From positions 186,001 to 250,000 of the forward strand of contig NZ_NFZQ01000007.1 of NCBI RefSeq assembly GCF_002165135.1: a stretch of 64,000 nucleotides of DNA, read 5' to 3'. The stretch comes from Pseudomonas sp. SID14000. GTDB taxonomy: Bacteria > Pseudomonadota > Gammaproteobacteria > Pseudomonadales > Pseudomonadaceae. The notes below the pieces were generated by a model. The model searched no databases and was not told where the DNA came from. It saw only the letters and a program-made list of their open reading frames with translations. A program made the translations under genes and the position numbers. This document shows positions 1 through 10,500 of this stretch, piece by piece; position 1 is the first letter of the stretch, and every line of letters starts with the position of its first letter.

Positions 1-1
1 C

Positions 2-1528
2 GTCGCCTTCACTCTTGGCATCACCTACTGGGCCTCCAAGCGCAACAAGTCAGCGTCGGACTACTACGCCGCCGGCGGCAAGATCACCGGCTTCCAGAAC
101 GGCCTGGCGATTGCCGGTGACTACATGTCGGCTGCCTCGTTCCTGGGTATTTCCGCACTGGTGTTCACTTCTGGCTATGACGGCCTGATCTACTCGATCG
201 GCTTCCTGGTCGGTTGGCCGATCATCCTCTTCCTGATCGCCGAACGCCTGCGCAACCTGGGCAAGTACACCTTCGCCGACGTGGCCTCGTACCGCCTCGG
301 GCAGAAGGAAATCCGCACCCTGTCGGCTTCCGGCTCGCTGGTGGTGGTGGCGTTCTACCTGATCGCGCAGATGGTCGGTGCCGGCAAGCTGATCGAGCTG
401 CTGTTCGGCCTGGATTACCACGTGGCGGTGATTCTGGTGGGTATCCTGATGTGCCTGTACGTGCTGTTCGGCGGCATGCTGGCCACCACCTGGGTACAGA
501 TCATCAAGGCCGTGTTGCTGCTGTCCGGCGCCAGCTTCATGGCGCTGATGGTGATGAAGCATGTGGGCTTCGACTTCAACACCCTGTTCTCCGAAGCGAT
601 CAAGGTGCACGCCAAGGGCGAGGCGATCATGAGCCCGGGCGGCCTGGTCAAGGACCCGATCTCGGCATTCTCGCTGGGCCTGGCGCTGATGTTCGGTACC
701 GCCGGCCTGCCGCACATCCTGATGCGCTTCTTCACCGTCAGTGATGCCAAGGAAGCGCGCAAGAGCGTGCTGTACGCCACCGGCTTCATCGGCTACTTCT
801 ACATCCTCACCTTCATCATCGGCTTTGGCGCCATCCTGCTGGTCAGCACCAACCCGGACTTCAAGGACGCCGCTGGTGCCCTGCTGGGCGGCAACAACAT
901 GGCAGCGGTGCACCTGGCCAACGCCGTGGGTGGCAGCGTGTTCCTCGGCTTCATCTCGGCAGTGGCCTTCGCCACCATCCTGGCGGTGGTTGCCGGCCTG
1001 ACCCTGGCCGGTGCCTCGGCGGTGTCCCACGACCTGTACGCCAGTGTATGGCGCAAAGGCAAGGCCAACGACAAGGACGAGATCCGCGTGTCGAAGATCA
1101 CCACCGTCGCCCTGGGCGTGCTGGCGATCGGCCTGGGCATCCTGTTCGAGAAGCAGAACATCGCCTTCATGGTTGGCCTGGCGTTCTCCATTGCCGCCAG
1201 CTGCAACTTCCCGGTACTGCTGCTCTCGATGTACTGGAAGAAGCTGACCACCCGCGGCGCCATGATCGGCGGCTGGCTGGGCCTGGTGAGCGCGGTGACG
1301 CTGATGATCCTCGGCCCGACCATCTGGGTACAGATCCTCGGCCACGAGAAGCCGATCTACCCGTACGAGTACCCGGCGCTGTTCTCGATGCTGATTTCCT
1401 TCATCGGTATCTGGTTCTTCTCGGTCACCGACAAGTCCAAGGCAGCTGAAGACGAACGTGCGCTGTTCTTCCCGCAGTTCGTGCGTTCGCAGACTGGCCT
1501 GGGTGCTTCGGGTGCTGTTTCGCACTGA
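2..1528 (+). CDS. actP: Cation/acetate symporter ActP (5' end outside window)
   Basis: Sodium:solute symporter family permease that takes up acetate and other short-chain monocarboxylates across the inner membrane. The reading frame is open from base 2 without a start, so the N-terminus (about 40 residues judged from the usual ~550) lies upstream; 508 codons are visible. Family features seen: the stretch [20 protein letters not shown] near the visible start, the segment [14 protein letters not shown], and many hydrophobic membrane spans (for example around [10 protein letters not shown] and [19 protein letters not shown]). In Pseudomonas and enterics actP normally follows acs and a small DUF485 gene; those would lie left of the window. 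A strong hairpin terminator follows the stop codon, so the transcript ends here. Confidence 0.95.
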   Translation, partial: VAFTLGITYWASKRNKSASDYYAAGGKITGFQNGLAIAGDYMSAASFLGISALVFTSGYDGLIYSIGFLVGWPIILFLIAERLRNLGKYTFADVASYRLGQKEIRTLSASGSLVVVAFYLIAQMVGAGKLIELLFGLDYHVAVILVGILMCLYVLFGGMLATTWVQIIKAVLLLSGASFMALMVMKHVGFDFNTLFSEAIKVHAKGEAIMSPGGLVKDPISAFSLGLALMFGTAGLPHILMRFFTVSDAKEARKSVLYATGFIGYFYILTFIIGFGAILLVSTNPDFKDAAGALLGGNNMAAVHLANAVGGSVFLGFISAVAFATILAVVAGLTLAGASAVSHDLYASVWRKGKANDKDEIRVSKITTVALGVLAIGLGILFEKQNIAFMVGLAFSIAASCNFPVLLLSMYWKKLTTRGAMIGGWLGLVSAVTLMILGPTIWVQILGHEKPIYPYEYPALFSMLISFIGIWFFSVTDKSKAAEDERALFFPQFVRSQTGLGASGAVSH

Positions 1529-1548
1529 TCCAGCACTGACGCTTCAGC

Positions 1549-1575
1549 AAAACGCCCCGCTTGCCGGGGCGTTTT
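1549..1575 (+). terminator. Rho-independent terminator after actP
   Basis: A GC-rich hairpin with arms CGCCCCG and CGGGGCG around a short TTGC loop is flanked by AAAA on the left and TTTT on the right, 21 bases after the actP stop. The A/T flanks let it work in either direction, but no converging gene is present. Confidence 0.85.
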
Positions 1576-1606
1576 GCTGTCTGGCACACCCCGGCGGGAT
1601 GTCGTT

Positions 1607-1650
1607 GGGAAATTTCAACAATTCGCTCGGAGGGTTCCCGTATTTTCCTT
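1607..1650 (+). promoter_or_regulatory. Candidate response-regulator sites upstream of the pilin gene
   Basis: The gap between actP and the pilin gene contains GGGAAATTTC at 1608-1617 and a TTTTCCTT-like half site near 1643-1650. The 10-base core at 1608 recurs exactly at 6064-6073 in front of the chaperone gene. BvgA/EvgA-type regulators bind inverted heptads of the kind TTTCCTA/TAGGAAA, and a regulator of that family is encoded at 6934-7560. The link is inference from motif similarity; no transcription start can be fixed. Confidence 0.35.
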
Positions 1651-1745
1651 GTGGGTAAATGCGAATAATCCAACCTGTCAACGGCGCTTTGCCTGATTGA
1701 CTCTCAATCAAAGCTTATGTCTACAGGTTTCCAGGAGATCTATTC

Positions 1746-2222
1746 GTGAAAGCATTCATGCTGGCACTTCCTTTCGTTGCACTCGTCACCGGCCAGGCCA
1801 TGGCGGGGGACCCGATCGAGAAACAGGTGCTCATCACTGCCACAGTGCCCACCGCCAACTTCTACGTCGAACCCGTCGGCGGCAACTGGATGAACGACCC
1901 GCAGGAAATGGCCTGGAACTCGTTTCAAGGCAACCTGACCCCAGTTCGCAAGCAGTTGCAGGCCAAGAGCACCATCGGCCCGATCACCGCCCACCTGCTG
2001 TCGCCGGCCGTAGTCAGCAGCGGCCTGGACGCCATCGACCTGGATGTGAAGATCGGCACCACTGTTCTCACCACCAGTGCTGCACAAATCCTCACCGAAA
2101 CCGAGGCTGCGCCGGGTGCCATCGTTGACTTCGAAGTCGCCGCGCAGGTTCCGGCCGGTGGCTACAAGCCAGGCAACTATCAAGGCCTGGTCAGCATGAT
2201 GTTCGAAACTGCCGCGCCCTGA
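1746..2222 (+). CDS. CS1-type (alternate chaperone-usher) major fimbrial subunit
   Basis: Structural pilin of 158 aa resembling the CS1/CFA-I class (CooA, CfaB, CblA). A cleavable signal peptide is visible (ALPFVALVTGQAMA, then GDPIEKQ). The mature N-terminus EKQVLITATVPTANFYVEP matches the donor-strand pattern of that class, and no cysteines are present, which sets it apart from classical type 1 pilins. The GTG start at 1746 is chosen because CAGGAG lies about 10 bases upstream. It is first in a locus with usher, tip protein and chaperone, and a 98-base gap separates it from the usher; in such systems attenuation in the gap often lets pilin exceed the assembly proteins, but no clear hairpin was verified here. 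Confidence 0.85.
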   Translation: MKAFMLALPFVALVTGQAMAGDPIEKQVLITATVPTANFYVEPVGGNWMNDPQEMAWNSFQGNLTPVRKQLQAKSTIGPITAHLLSPAVVSSGLDAIDLDVKIGTTVLTTSAAQILTETEAAPGAIVDFEVAAQVPAGGYKPGNYQGLVSMMFETAAP

Positions 2223-2320
2223 TTCGTCCATACGTTTCTTATCCTTTCATCCGTTGTTGCTTACCTTCACCCCTTGGGTCGCGCCGGGGGTGAGGGCGGC
2301 GTCTTGCTTGCAGACAGGTC

Positions 2321-4812
2321 ATGGCCTTTTCCTCAACTACAAAGACTTTGCTGCTGACCGCATGCTTTACCGTGCTCCCGGTCGCTGCCCAGGCTTCTGA
2401 CAATGCGATGGGCGTGGTCAGCCAGGCCCAGGGGCTACCACGGGAGTTTCAAGAACACTTTTTCGATGTGCCGCTGGCGGTGCGGGTGGACCTGGATGGC
2501 CGTTACCTGGGTGATGCCATGGTGGTGCTCAGCCGCGACGAGCGCGTTCAACTGCTGGAGTTCACCGACCATTTCGACAGCCGCGAGCCAGAAACCCTGC
2601 GCCGCCGCTGGCAGGAGCGCCTGGCTTCCGGTCGCCCTCTGGGCGACTGCAAGCGCGACTGCCCTGATGGCTTGCGCGCTATCCACTACAGCCTGGTCAA
2701 CTCGCAGCTTTCCTTGCTTACCCATGCCGCCGAGCTGGCCGGTGACGCACCGCGTTACCACGCCTTGCCCGACCAGGGCAGCGGGCTGCTGCTGCGCAAC
2801 CAGCTGAACCTGGTCAGCGATGGCCGCGATACCAGTGGCCTGTTTTCTCTGGCAGGCCAGGGCAGCCTGGGCAACTGGACTACCCTGGGCGATGCCCAGT
2901 TCGACCGTGGCAGCGCGAGCAACCAGCAGACCCGCCACCGGGTCAGCCAGCTGTACGCCGAGCGCCTGCATGATGAACATTTTTTCGCCTGGGCTACTTC
3001 ACCCCGGGCGTCCAGGGCCTGACCCGGCAGCCGCGGCTGCTCGGGCAGAGCCCCGATACCACGCTTGGCCTGATGTTCGGTAGCAGCGACAGCCTGCTTG
3101 TCGACAATGGCCAGCCCAGCTCGACACCTATTTACGTCACCCCCAACCGCCCCGGCGTGGTGGAGATCTACCGCAACGGCTCGCTGATCAACAGCCAGCC
3201 GGTGCAGCCCGGCTTGCAGGCCCTGGACACTCGCGTGTTGCCAGGCGGCATCTATCAGGTCGAAGTGCGCCTGCTGGAAGACGGCCAGGAAACCGCACGC
3301 ACCGAAGAGTTCGTCTACAAGCCCAACAGCTGGCGCAACCCCGACAGCCGCTGGCGCTACAACCTGTACCTCGGCCAGCAGGCCAGCCTGCTGAGCAACT
3401 GGGACGAGAACCATGCCGACAGCCTCAGCGCCGGTGTCATTGCCAACTACCTGCTGCACCCGCGTGCAATCCTCGGTCTGTCCGTGCAGCAGGTGGACGA
3501 AGCCATGCAGTACGGCACGTCGCTGGACTGGGACGTGCTCGACCGCCTCAAGTTCTACGGCAACCTCTACCGCACCGAAGACCAGGGCGATGGCTACGAC
3601 CTGCAGGTGATCCACAACCATGATCTGGGCTCGCTGGTGTTCAGCCACAGCCGTTCATGGCTGGAAACCGTCAGCCGCCCGACCCATAGCCAGTTCGTGC
3701 GCTACGAAGAACAGAGCCAGACCTCCATGTTGTTGACCCACCGCCTGAACAACCGCAGTACCGCCACCATTCGGCTGGCCCACAGCTCGGGTGCCGCTGA
3801 CGGCGTCGGCATCGACCTGGGCTGGTCGTACTACGGCAAGTTGCTGGGTTCCGATGCCAACTGGCGCCTGAGCCTGTTCGACCGCCCCGGCACCCGCAGC
3901 AGTGGCGACACGCGCAGCCGTGGCGTCAACCTGACCGTGAGCATGAGCCTGGGTGGCCCCGGCGAGCGCATTGCCGCCAGCATCGGCAGCCGCACTTCCC
4001 ATGATGGCGGGCGTGACCAGAATGCCTCGTTGTCCTACCAGCGCGACGTCGACCTGGGTGCTGTGCGCAGCCTTGGCGGTACCGTGACGGCGGACCGTTA
4101 TGGCGCCGGTTTCGGTGGCGATGCCCAGTTCCAGAACGAGGTGCTGTATGGCGACGCCTATGCGCAGAGCTCGTCCTACAACGGTGAGATCAGCGCCGGC
4201 CTCAACCTGCAGAGCATCGTCGCGGTGGGCGAGGGCAAGGTGGCCATGACCGGCCAGTACCTGCCCCACGAGGCCGGGCTAATCGTTGATGTCGAGAGCG
4301 ACATCGACGGCCTGGCGCTGCGTGCCGACGACCAGTACGGGCAGAGCGCCACGCTGCACCCCGGTCGCAATGTGATCCCGGTGGGGGCCTACAAATCCGG
4401 TTATGTGCAGTTCGATCTGGATGGCGACAACGAAGCGGCGGCGGTGATCCAGCCGACCAGCTTCGACTACCACCTCAATCGTGGGGGCGTGGGTTATCGC
4501 AAGCTGCGGGTGATGCGCACGGTGACCGTGCTGGGGCGGGTGCTGGATCGTCATGGCGCGCCGCTGTCAGGGGTGCAGGTGGTTAACCATGCCAGCCGCA
4601 GTGTCAGCGAGGCGGGAGGGCATTTTGCCGTGGAGATGAGCGAGTCGACGCCGACCCTGGAAGTGCGCAAGGGAGGGCAGGCGCTGTGCCTGCTTGAACT
4701 GGCGCTGACGCAACTCGAACGCGAGGGCGATGTACTGCTGGCAGGCGACCTGACCTGTGAGCCGGGCAAAATCGCTCAGATCGGGGCGGTGAAAATGGAG
4801 GACAAGGGTTGA
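2321..4812 (+). pseudogene. CS1-type fimbrial outer-membrane usher, interrupted by a -1 frameshift at a T run
   Basis: Usher of the CooC/CfaC class, which threads pilin subunits through the outer membrane. The N-terminal part (2321-3022, signal peptide ending AAQA, then 'GLPREFQEHFF') stops early. The C-terminal part is open in the next frame and from about 2980 reads FFRLGYFTPGVQGLTRQP, LGLMFGSSDSLL, then the usher barrel and plug region to 4812. Joining the frames by re-reading base 2980 gives about 830 aa, the normal usher size, with no missing segment. The break is at six T's (2980-2985); seven would restore the frame. The remainder is undamaged, so this may be a recent deletion, phase variation, a sequencing error or programmed frameshifting. 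The last bases overlap the tip gene start (TTGA). Confidence 0.85.
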
Positions 4813-6026
4813 GTGAGTACCTGAACAACAGAGGGGCTTCCCGACTGTCCTGGGGGTTATGGCTGTTGCTTGGCCTGGCCACGGCCGGGCGAGAGGCTGC
4901 CGCCCTGGAGGCGCTCGTCAGCGCTGAATACCTGGGGGATGCTGCGGGGCGCTTCGTGAATACCACCCCGCTGGCTGCTTACTGCCAGCGCTGGTCTGCA
5001 GACTGCCGGGAAATGCGTGCCATGCAGCTTCCCATCACTTATGACAGGACGACAATCAAGAACAGCGGCGATGTACGTGACCATTTCTACGTTCAGTTGC
5101 CTTCAGCTCGAACGGTGGACGTGTTCAACAGTGCTACCGGAGAGTCCTATCGCCTGAACTTCGAGTTTCTTGGCGTCAGTCAACAGGTTCAGGGCACGCC
5201 CGAATTACGTGTCAATCCTGTGTGGACACAATTCATCAAAGGAGGCTGTACGTATCGGCGGACATTCGGTTATGCCGCCCGCCCTTATGCCACGCATTAC
5301 CTATGGCTGGTACGCGACCCGAATTCACCTACCGGTTGCCAATCCATTCATGATGCGATGTCTAGCGGGTATACGGTCAAGACTTCGGTCAGCAATATGG
5401 GGATCGCATATCGGCTGACCATGCCCGAACCCAGTCGAATGAAGCCCGGTTTTTATACCGGTAGCCTGACCTATAGCATCGGGCCAGGTGGCGACTTCGA
5501 CTTCGGCAATGGTGTCAGTGCTCTGAATGGCAATAGCCTCACATTGAACTTTGAACTCGATGTGCAGCATGCCTTTGTCTTTGAGTTTCCACCTGGGTCG
5601 GAGCGGGCCGTGCTGGAGCCGCCGGGTGGGTGGAGTGCATGGCTGGGAGGCAGGGGAACGCCCCAGCGGTTGCAGCGGGACGTTCCGTTTCGGCTCTGGT
5701 CCACGGGCCCGTTCAAGGTCTACAAGCTTTGCCAGCAATACCAGGGCAGTGAGTGCACCATCCGCAGTAGCGACAACCATAGCGTGCCAGTCTCCATTGC
5801 CCTGAGCCTGCCGGGGGGCATTCAGCATCAGGGCAAGCCGGTACAGAGGCTGGAACTGCCGAGCGGCCGTGCTGCGGCATTGGCGTTCGATTCGGTGACA
5901 CCGGTACTCAACCGCCCCGGGCAGTTGCATTTCACCGTGGGCCCGGAGGATGTCAAGGCCATGCTGGGCCATCCGGGCAGCCGCTATGAGGGCCTGGTGA
6001 CGGTGGTGTTTGACTCGGAGCTATGA
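4809..6026 (+). CDS. CS1-type fimbrial tip adhesin / minor subunit (CooD/CfaE-like)
   Basis: Putative tip subunit of 405 aa. It follows the usher with overlapping stop/start (TTG start at 4809 within TTGA), typical of translational coupling. A hydrophobic signal segment (WGLWLLLGLATA) is followed by a long beta-rich secreted region with paired cysteines (for example in AYCQRWSADC, GGCTYRRTFGY and YKLCQQYQGSEC) and a C-terminal pilin-like domain ending YEGLVTVVFDSEL, which resembles the end of the major subunit (YQGLVSMMFE). Two-domain architecture and position match CfaE/CooD, where the N-terminal domain binds receptors. The TTG start is unusual but no better in-frame start precedes the signal segment. 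Confidence 0.75.
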   Translation: MSEYLNNRGASRLSWGLWLLLGLATAGREAAALEALVSAEYLGDAAGRFVNTTPLAAYCQRWSADCREMRAMQLPITYDRTTIKNSGDVRDHFYVQLPSARTVDVFNSATGESYRLNFEFLGVSQQVQGTPELRVNPVWTQFIKGGCTYRRTFGYAARPYATHYLWLVRDPNSPTGCQSIHDAMSSGYTVKTSVSNMGIAYRLTMPEPSRMKPGFYTGSLTYSIGPGGDFDFGNGVSALNGNSLTLNFELDVQHAFVFEFPPGSERAVLEPPGGWSAWLGGRGTPQRLQRDVPFRLWSTGPFKVYKLCQQYQGSECTIRSSDNHSVPVSIALSLPGGIQHQGKPVQRLELPSGRAAALAFDSVTPVLNRPGQLHFTVGPEDVKAMLGHPGSRYEGLVTVVFDSEL

Positions 6027-6041
6027 CCGGCAGCTTGTCTC

Positions 6042-6076
6042 TAGGAAGTTTCCTCAAACGATAGGGAAATTTCCTG
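6042..6076. promoter_or_regulatory. Two palindromic BvgA-like heptad pairs upstream of the chaperone gene
   Basis: AGGAAGTTTCCT (6043-6054) and GGGAAATTTCCT (6064-6075), each preceded by T or TA, lie 21 bases centre to centre, about two helical turns, in the 133-base gap between tip and chaperone genes. Each is an inverted pair of TAGGAAA-like half sites, the known binding unit of BvgA-type regulators. The spacing on one face of the helix supports a cooperative site. Use by the adjacent regulator is inference. Confidence 0.45.
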
Positions 6077-6159
6077 CAGTTTGAGTACGAACAAAAGACC
6101 ACAATCGATCCATTGATGCTGATTGGCTATCAAGGGTTTTCTGCTATGAGGATTCTGTC

Positions 6160-6894
6160 GTGAAACCACTTCGCTATTTCTGCCTGGCTTTGACGCTGTT
6201 GCCGTGCATGGCCCATGCAGCGCCGGAGCTCAACGTCGGCGGGCTCTATGATTACCTGGAGGAAGGCAGGAGCACCTTGCTCAAGCGCGTGCGCAATGGC
6301 GGTGATTCCACTGCCTTCGTCAAGGTCAGCGTGGTCGAGTTGGTGTATGACGGCAGCGCGGCCCCCCGCGAAGTGCCCCTCGACGGCCTGGCGCTGGAGC
6401 AGCGGGGCCTGATAGTCAGCCCGGCACGTCTGATCGTTCCGGCGCGTGGTATGCAGGCAGTGCGCCTGTTGTACCGCGGCGAGCGTGACAAGGAGCGCTA
6501 CTACCGCCTGCGTTTCATCCCGGTGTTGCCGGAGCTGGGTGACGGCTTTGCCGTCAGCGAAGCCGAAGCCGAGCAGTACCGCGACAGCCTCAAGGCTGGC
6601 GTCAACCTGCTGGCCGGCTACGGCACGCTGCTGTTCGTGCGCCCCGACCAGACCCGCTACGAAACGCCGATCCGTCGCCAGGGCGGTGCGTTGACCGTGA
6701 CCAACCAGGGCAACGCTACCGTGGTGCTCGACCACTTCCGCCAATGCCAGGCCCAGGACCAGGTATGCGAGCCGGCCACCAAGCACCATCTGCTACCCGG
6801 GCGCACCCGCAGGTTCGACGGCCAGGCCGCCAAGGTGCACCAGTTCGAACTGCAGGAAGGGACCGAGCGCAAGGCCATGGTACTGGAAGGATGA
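6160..6894 (+). CDS. CS1-type periplasmic fimbrial chaperone
   Basis: Periplasmic chaperone of 244 aa (CooB/CfaA/CblB-like). Signal peptide FCLALTLLPCMAHA is followed by APELNVGGLYDYLEEGR. An immunoglobulin-like first domain contains VSPARLIVPARGMQAVRLLYRG, split here as the conserved 'ARLIVPARGMQAVRLLYRG' stretch equivalent to the donor G1 strand, and the second domain begins at NQGNATVVLDHF. It caps pilin subunits until they reach the usher. GTG start at 6160 follows the Shine-Dalgarno-like TGAGGA. In CS1 operons the chaperone is usually first; here it is last and has its own 133-base upstream region with palindromic motifs, so separate control is likely. Confidence 0.8.
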   Translation: MKPLRYFCLALTLLPCMAHAAPELNVGGLYDYLEEGRSTLLKRVRNGGDSTAFVKVSVVELVYDGSAAPREVPLDGLALEQRGLIVSPARLIVPARGMQAVRLLYRGERDKERYYRLRFIPVLPELGDGFAVSEAEAEQYRDSLKAGVNLLAGYGTLLFVRPDQTRYETPIRRQGGALTVTNQGNATVVLDHFRQCQAQDQVCEPATKHHLLPGRTRRFDGQAAKVHQFELQEGTERKAMVLEG

Positions 6895-6933
6895 GTCCCT
6901 CTGCAGCAACGTATCAGCCAGGCGAGGTGGGCG

Positions 6934-7560
6934 ATGCATAGCGCACTGGTCGTCGACGACCACCCCTTCATCCGCTCCACGGTTTGCATGCTGTTGCGCC
7001 AGGAGCGCCTGCGGGTCATCGGCCAGACCGACAACGGTATCGATGCGGTGCGCATGGCGCGCGAGCTGGCTCCCGATATCATCATCCTCGACATCAGCCT
7101 GCCTGGGCTCGACGGCATGGAAGTGATCGCCCGGGTCAAGCGCCTCGAACGCCCGGTCAAGACCCTGGTGCTGACCTCGCACCTGGCCGAAGCCTATTCC
7201 CTGCGCTGCATGCAGGCCGGGGCTGCCGGTTTCGTATCCAAGACCAACGACCTGGGCGAACTGAACAAGGCGGTACGTGCAGTGCTGTCCGGGTTCACCT
7301 ACTTCCCCGATGTGGTCATGAGTTCGGTGCACAGCCACGAACTGCATGCCACCGACGCCCAGCGCATTGCCAGCCTCAGCGATCGCGAGCTGATGATTCT
7401 GCAGCACCTGGCCCGCGGCCTGAGCAACAAGGCGGTCGGCGAGGCCATGCTGCTGAGCAACAAGACCGTCAGCACCTACAAGGGGCGCCTGCTGGAAAAG
7501 CTGCGCCTGAACTCGCTGATCGACCTGGCGGATTTCGCTCGTCGCAACCAGCTGATCTGA
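6934..7560 (+). CDS. NarL/LuxR-family response regulator (BvgA/EvgA-like)
   Basis: Response regulator of 208 aa. Receiver domain residues 1-120 with the acidic pair in VVDDHPFIR, phospho-acceptor Asp53 in IILDISLPGLDG, and the conserved Lys in FVSKTN. The C-terminal LuxR-type helix-turn-helix reads LSDRELMILQHLARGLSNK then LLSNKTVSTYKGRLLEKL. This arrangement and the partner kinase 3 bases downstream match the BvgA/BvgS and EvgA/EvgS pairs, which control adhesins. It starts 39 bases after the fimbrial chaperone, so it probably belongs to the same transcription unit and controls the fimbriae (inference). Confidence 0.88.
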   Translation: MHSALVVDDHPFIRSTVCMLLRQERLRVIGQTDNGIDAVRMARELAPDIIILDISLPGLDGMEVIARVKRLERPVKTLVLTSHLAEAYSLRCMQAGAAGFVSKTNDLGELNKAVRAVLSGFTYFPDVVMSSVHSHELHATDAQRIASLSDRELMILQHLARGLSNKAVGEAMLLSNKTVSTYKGRLLEKLRLNSLIDLADFARRNQLI

Positions 7561-7563
7561 ACC

Positions 7564-10500
7564 GTGCGTGCAATCTGGCTGCTGTTGTTGTGTTGTGTAT
7601 TTCCCCTGCCGGGCCTGGCTGTACCTGTGTTCCATGGCCGCGCTACCTTCGAAGGACCACGTGCGGAGCCGGCCGGCAGTGACCTGCGCTGGCTGTGGCA
7701 GCAACGGGTGTTACGCCTTGGGGTACTGGGCAGCGACCAGCCGCCGCTGGATGTGCTCGGTAACGGGCGTGCCTACGAAGGCATCACGGCCGATTACGCG
7801 GGGCTGGTGGCCGAACACCTGCACCTGGACATGCAGGTACAGGTGTTCGACTCGTTCGAGGCGGCGGTCGCAGCGTTGCACGAGGGCAGGGTCGACATGC
7901 TCGGCTCGGTCAGCACTCAGCAGGCGCAGCAGGCCGGCTTGCACCTGTCGTCACCCTACGCCGAGGACCTCCCCTTGCTGCTGGCCCAGGAGCGCAAGGT
8001 CGGCATCATGGGCACCGAGCCGCTGCGGCTGGTGATGGTGGACGGTTACCGCACAGCGGAGCAGGTCGGCCAGTACTACCCGCAGGCCAGCCTTCAGTTG
8101 CATCCCACCGCGTTCAGTGCCTTGGCCGCGCTGTCCCTCGGCCAGGCCGACCTGTACCTGGGCAATGCGTTGGTCGCACGTTACGTACAGGGGCGCAGCC
8201 CATTCAGCGGTGTGGAGGAGATCGGCCATGCGGCCTTGCCGCGCCAGGGCATCGGCTTTGCCATGCTCGACAACGCTACGCCCCTGCCGCGGCTGGTGGA
8301 CACGGTGCTGGCGGGTATCAGTGCGAACCAGCGTGCACGCATACAGGCACGCTGGAGCCCGCTGGCGAGCGGCGCGCGCTCGGGCCAGGCGGTGCACTTG
8401 AGCGAGGCCCAGCAGCGCTGGCTGGCTGCCAACCCGAAGGTGCGGGTATTGGTGGACGAGCAAGTGCTGCCGCTGAGCTACCGCGACAGCAAGGGCCAGT
8501 TGCACGGCCTTACCCTCGATGTGCTGCAACTGATCACCCGGCGCACCGGCCTTGAGTTCGACGTGCAGTCAGGGGCAGGCGTGGAGCAGATGATCGGCCA
8601 GGTAACCCAGGGCAAGGCGCAGCTGATTGCCGGGCTGCCCTACAGTGACAGCCTGGCGCAGCGGCTGGGCTTCAGCCGTGCCTATCTCAGTGCTTCGCGG
8701 GTATTGGTCAGCCGCACGGGCGCCCAGGCGCCGGCCAGCCTTGAGCAACTGGCCGGGCGGCAGGTTGCGCTGGTCTGGGGCAGTGCAATGGTCGAACTGC
8801 TGCGGGAACGATATCCGCAGGTGCGCCAGCGCTTGCTGCATGGCCCCCTGGAGGCCCTGCACGCGGTTGCCGATGGTCGGGTGGACGCGGCATTGCTGAC
8901 CCTTGACGACGCTCGGCCACTGGTCGCCCGCTGGTACCCCGGGCAGTTGCAGGTCAGTGCCAGCCTGGCTCTGCCGCCAGCGCACTTCGCCCTGGCCGGG
9001 GCCCGGGGCGCCAGCGAGCTGCTGGGCATCATCGACAGCGCCTTGCTCAGCCTTGCACCACACGAAACCAATGCGCTGGTGCGCCGTTGGCGCAATCCGA
9101 TGATCGTTCCCGACGGCGCATGGCCGCGCTTGCGCAGCAAAGTCCTGATCGGCTTCGGCATTGCCCTGTGCCTGCTGCTGATGGCCTTGTTGTGGATTCG
9201 CTACCTGGGCCGCCTGCAGGTGCGGTTGCGGCGGGCCAAGCGTGCGGCAGATGCGGCCAACCAGGCCAAGACCGAATTCCTCGCCACCGTCAGCCACGAG
9301 ATCCGCACGCCGCTGCATGCGGTGCTGGGCATGCTTGAGCTGGCCCAGCGCAAGGCCGCCCAAGGTGTGCTCGACCGCCTGGCCATCGAGGTGGCCACCG
9401 AGGCAGCACGCGGGTTGAAAGAGCTGATTGGCGACATACTCGACATCACCCGCATCGAAACGGGCCATCTGCAGCTTTCGCCACAACGGGTACGAGTGAG
9501 CGAGCTGGTCGGGCGGGTGGTGCAACTGTTCGAACAGCTGGCCCGTGGCAAAGGCCTGGAGTTGCAGATGCAACTGAGCGGGGCAGTCGGGGCCGAGGTC
9601 ATGCTCGACCCCCTGCGTTTCAAGCAGGTGCTGGCCAACCTGCTGAGCAACGCGATCAAGTTCACCCAGCGCGGACGCATCGTGGTCAGCCTGCAGGCGG
9701 CTCCGCTAGACGGGCAGCTCGATGTCGTGCTGCGGGTCAAGGATAGCGGCGTGGGTATCGCCGCCAGCGAGCTGGCGGCACTCGGCGAGCCGTTCAGGCA
9801 GGCCAGCAACCACCGCCAGTCGCCACGTGCCAGCACGGGGCTGGGCTTGAATATCAGCCGCAGCTTGTGCCAGTTGATGGGGGGCAGCTTGCAGCTGCGC
9901 AGCACGCTAGGGGAGGGCACCGAGGTGCAGGTGCAGCTCAAGTTGCCGTTGTTGCCGGGCGCGGGAGCGCCACCTGGCACATCGTTTTTGCCGGAGGTCG
10001 AACCTGGCGCGCGGCTGCGGGTACTGGTGGTGGACGACTACCCGGCCAACCGCTTGCTGTTGGCGCAGCAGCTGGATTATCTCGGGCACCAGGCCCGGGT
10101 GGCGGAAGATGGCGCGCAAGCCTTGCGCCTGTGGCTGAAGGAGCATTTCGATGTGGTCATCAGTGACTGCAACATGCCGAGGCTGGACGGCGACGGACTG
10201 GCTCGCGCCATCCGCGAGCACGAGCGCCGCAGCGGGCGCCCGCGCTGTCGGCTGATCGGCCTGACCGCCAGCGCCCAGGAGGTCGATCGCAGGCGCAGCT
10301 GCGAGGCAGGGATGGATGATTGCCTGTTCAAGCCCCTGGACCTCGACAGCCTCACCCAGGCCCTGATCAGCGCCCGGCCAGTGGCGGAACCCGATGACGG
10401 CAGTAGCCTGCTCGACCTGCAGCACCTGAGGCACCTGGTAGGCAACGACGAAGCTGCGTTGAAGGCGCTGCTGGGCGACCTGCGTGCCAGCAACCGTGAA

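Noticed and set aside
50..1525. 491-residue minus-strand frame opposite actP
   Set aside because: Antisense shadow of a high-GC gene; composition rich in Gln, His, Arg and no family match.
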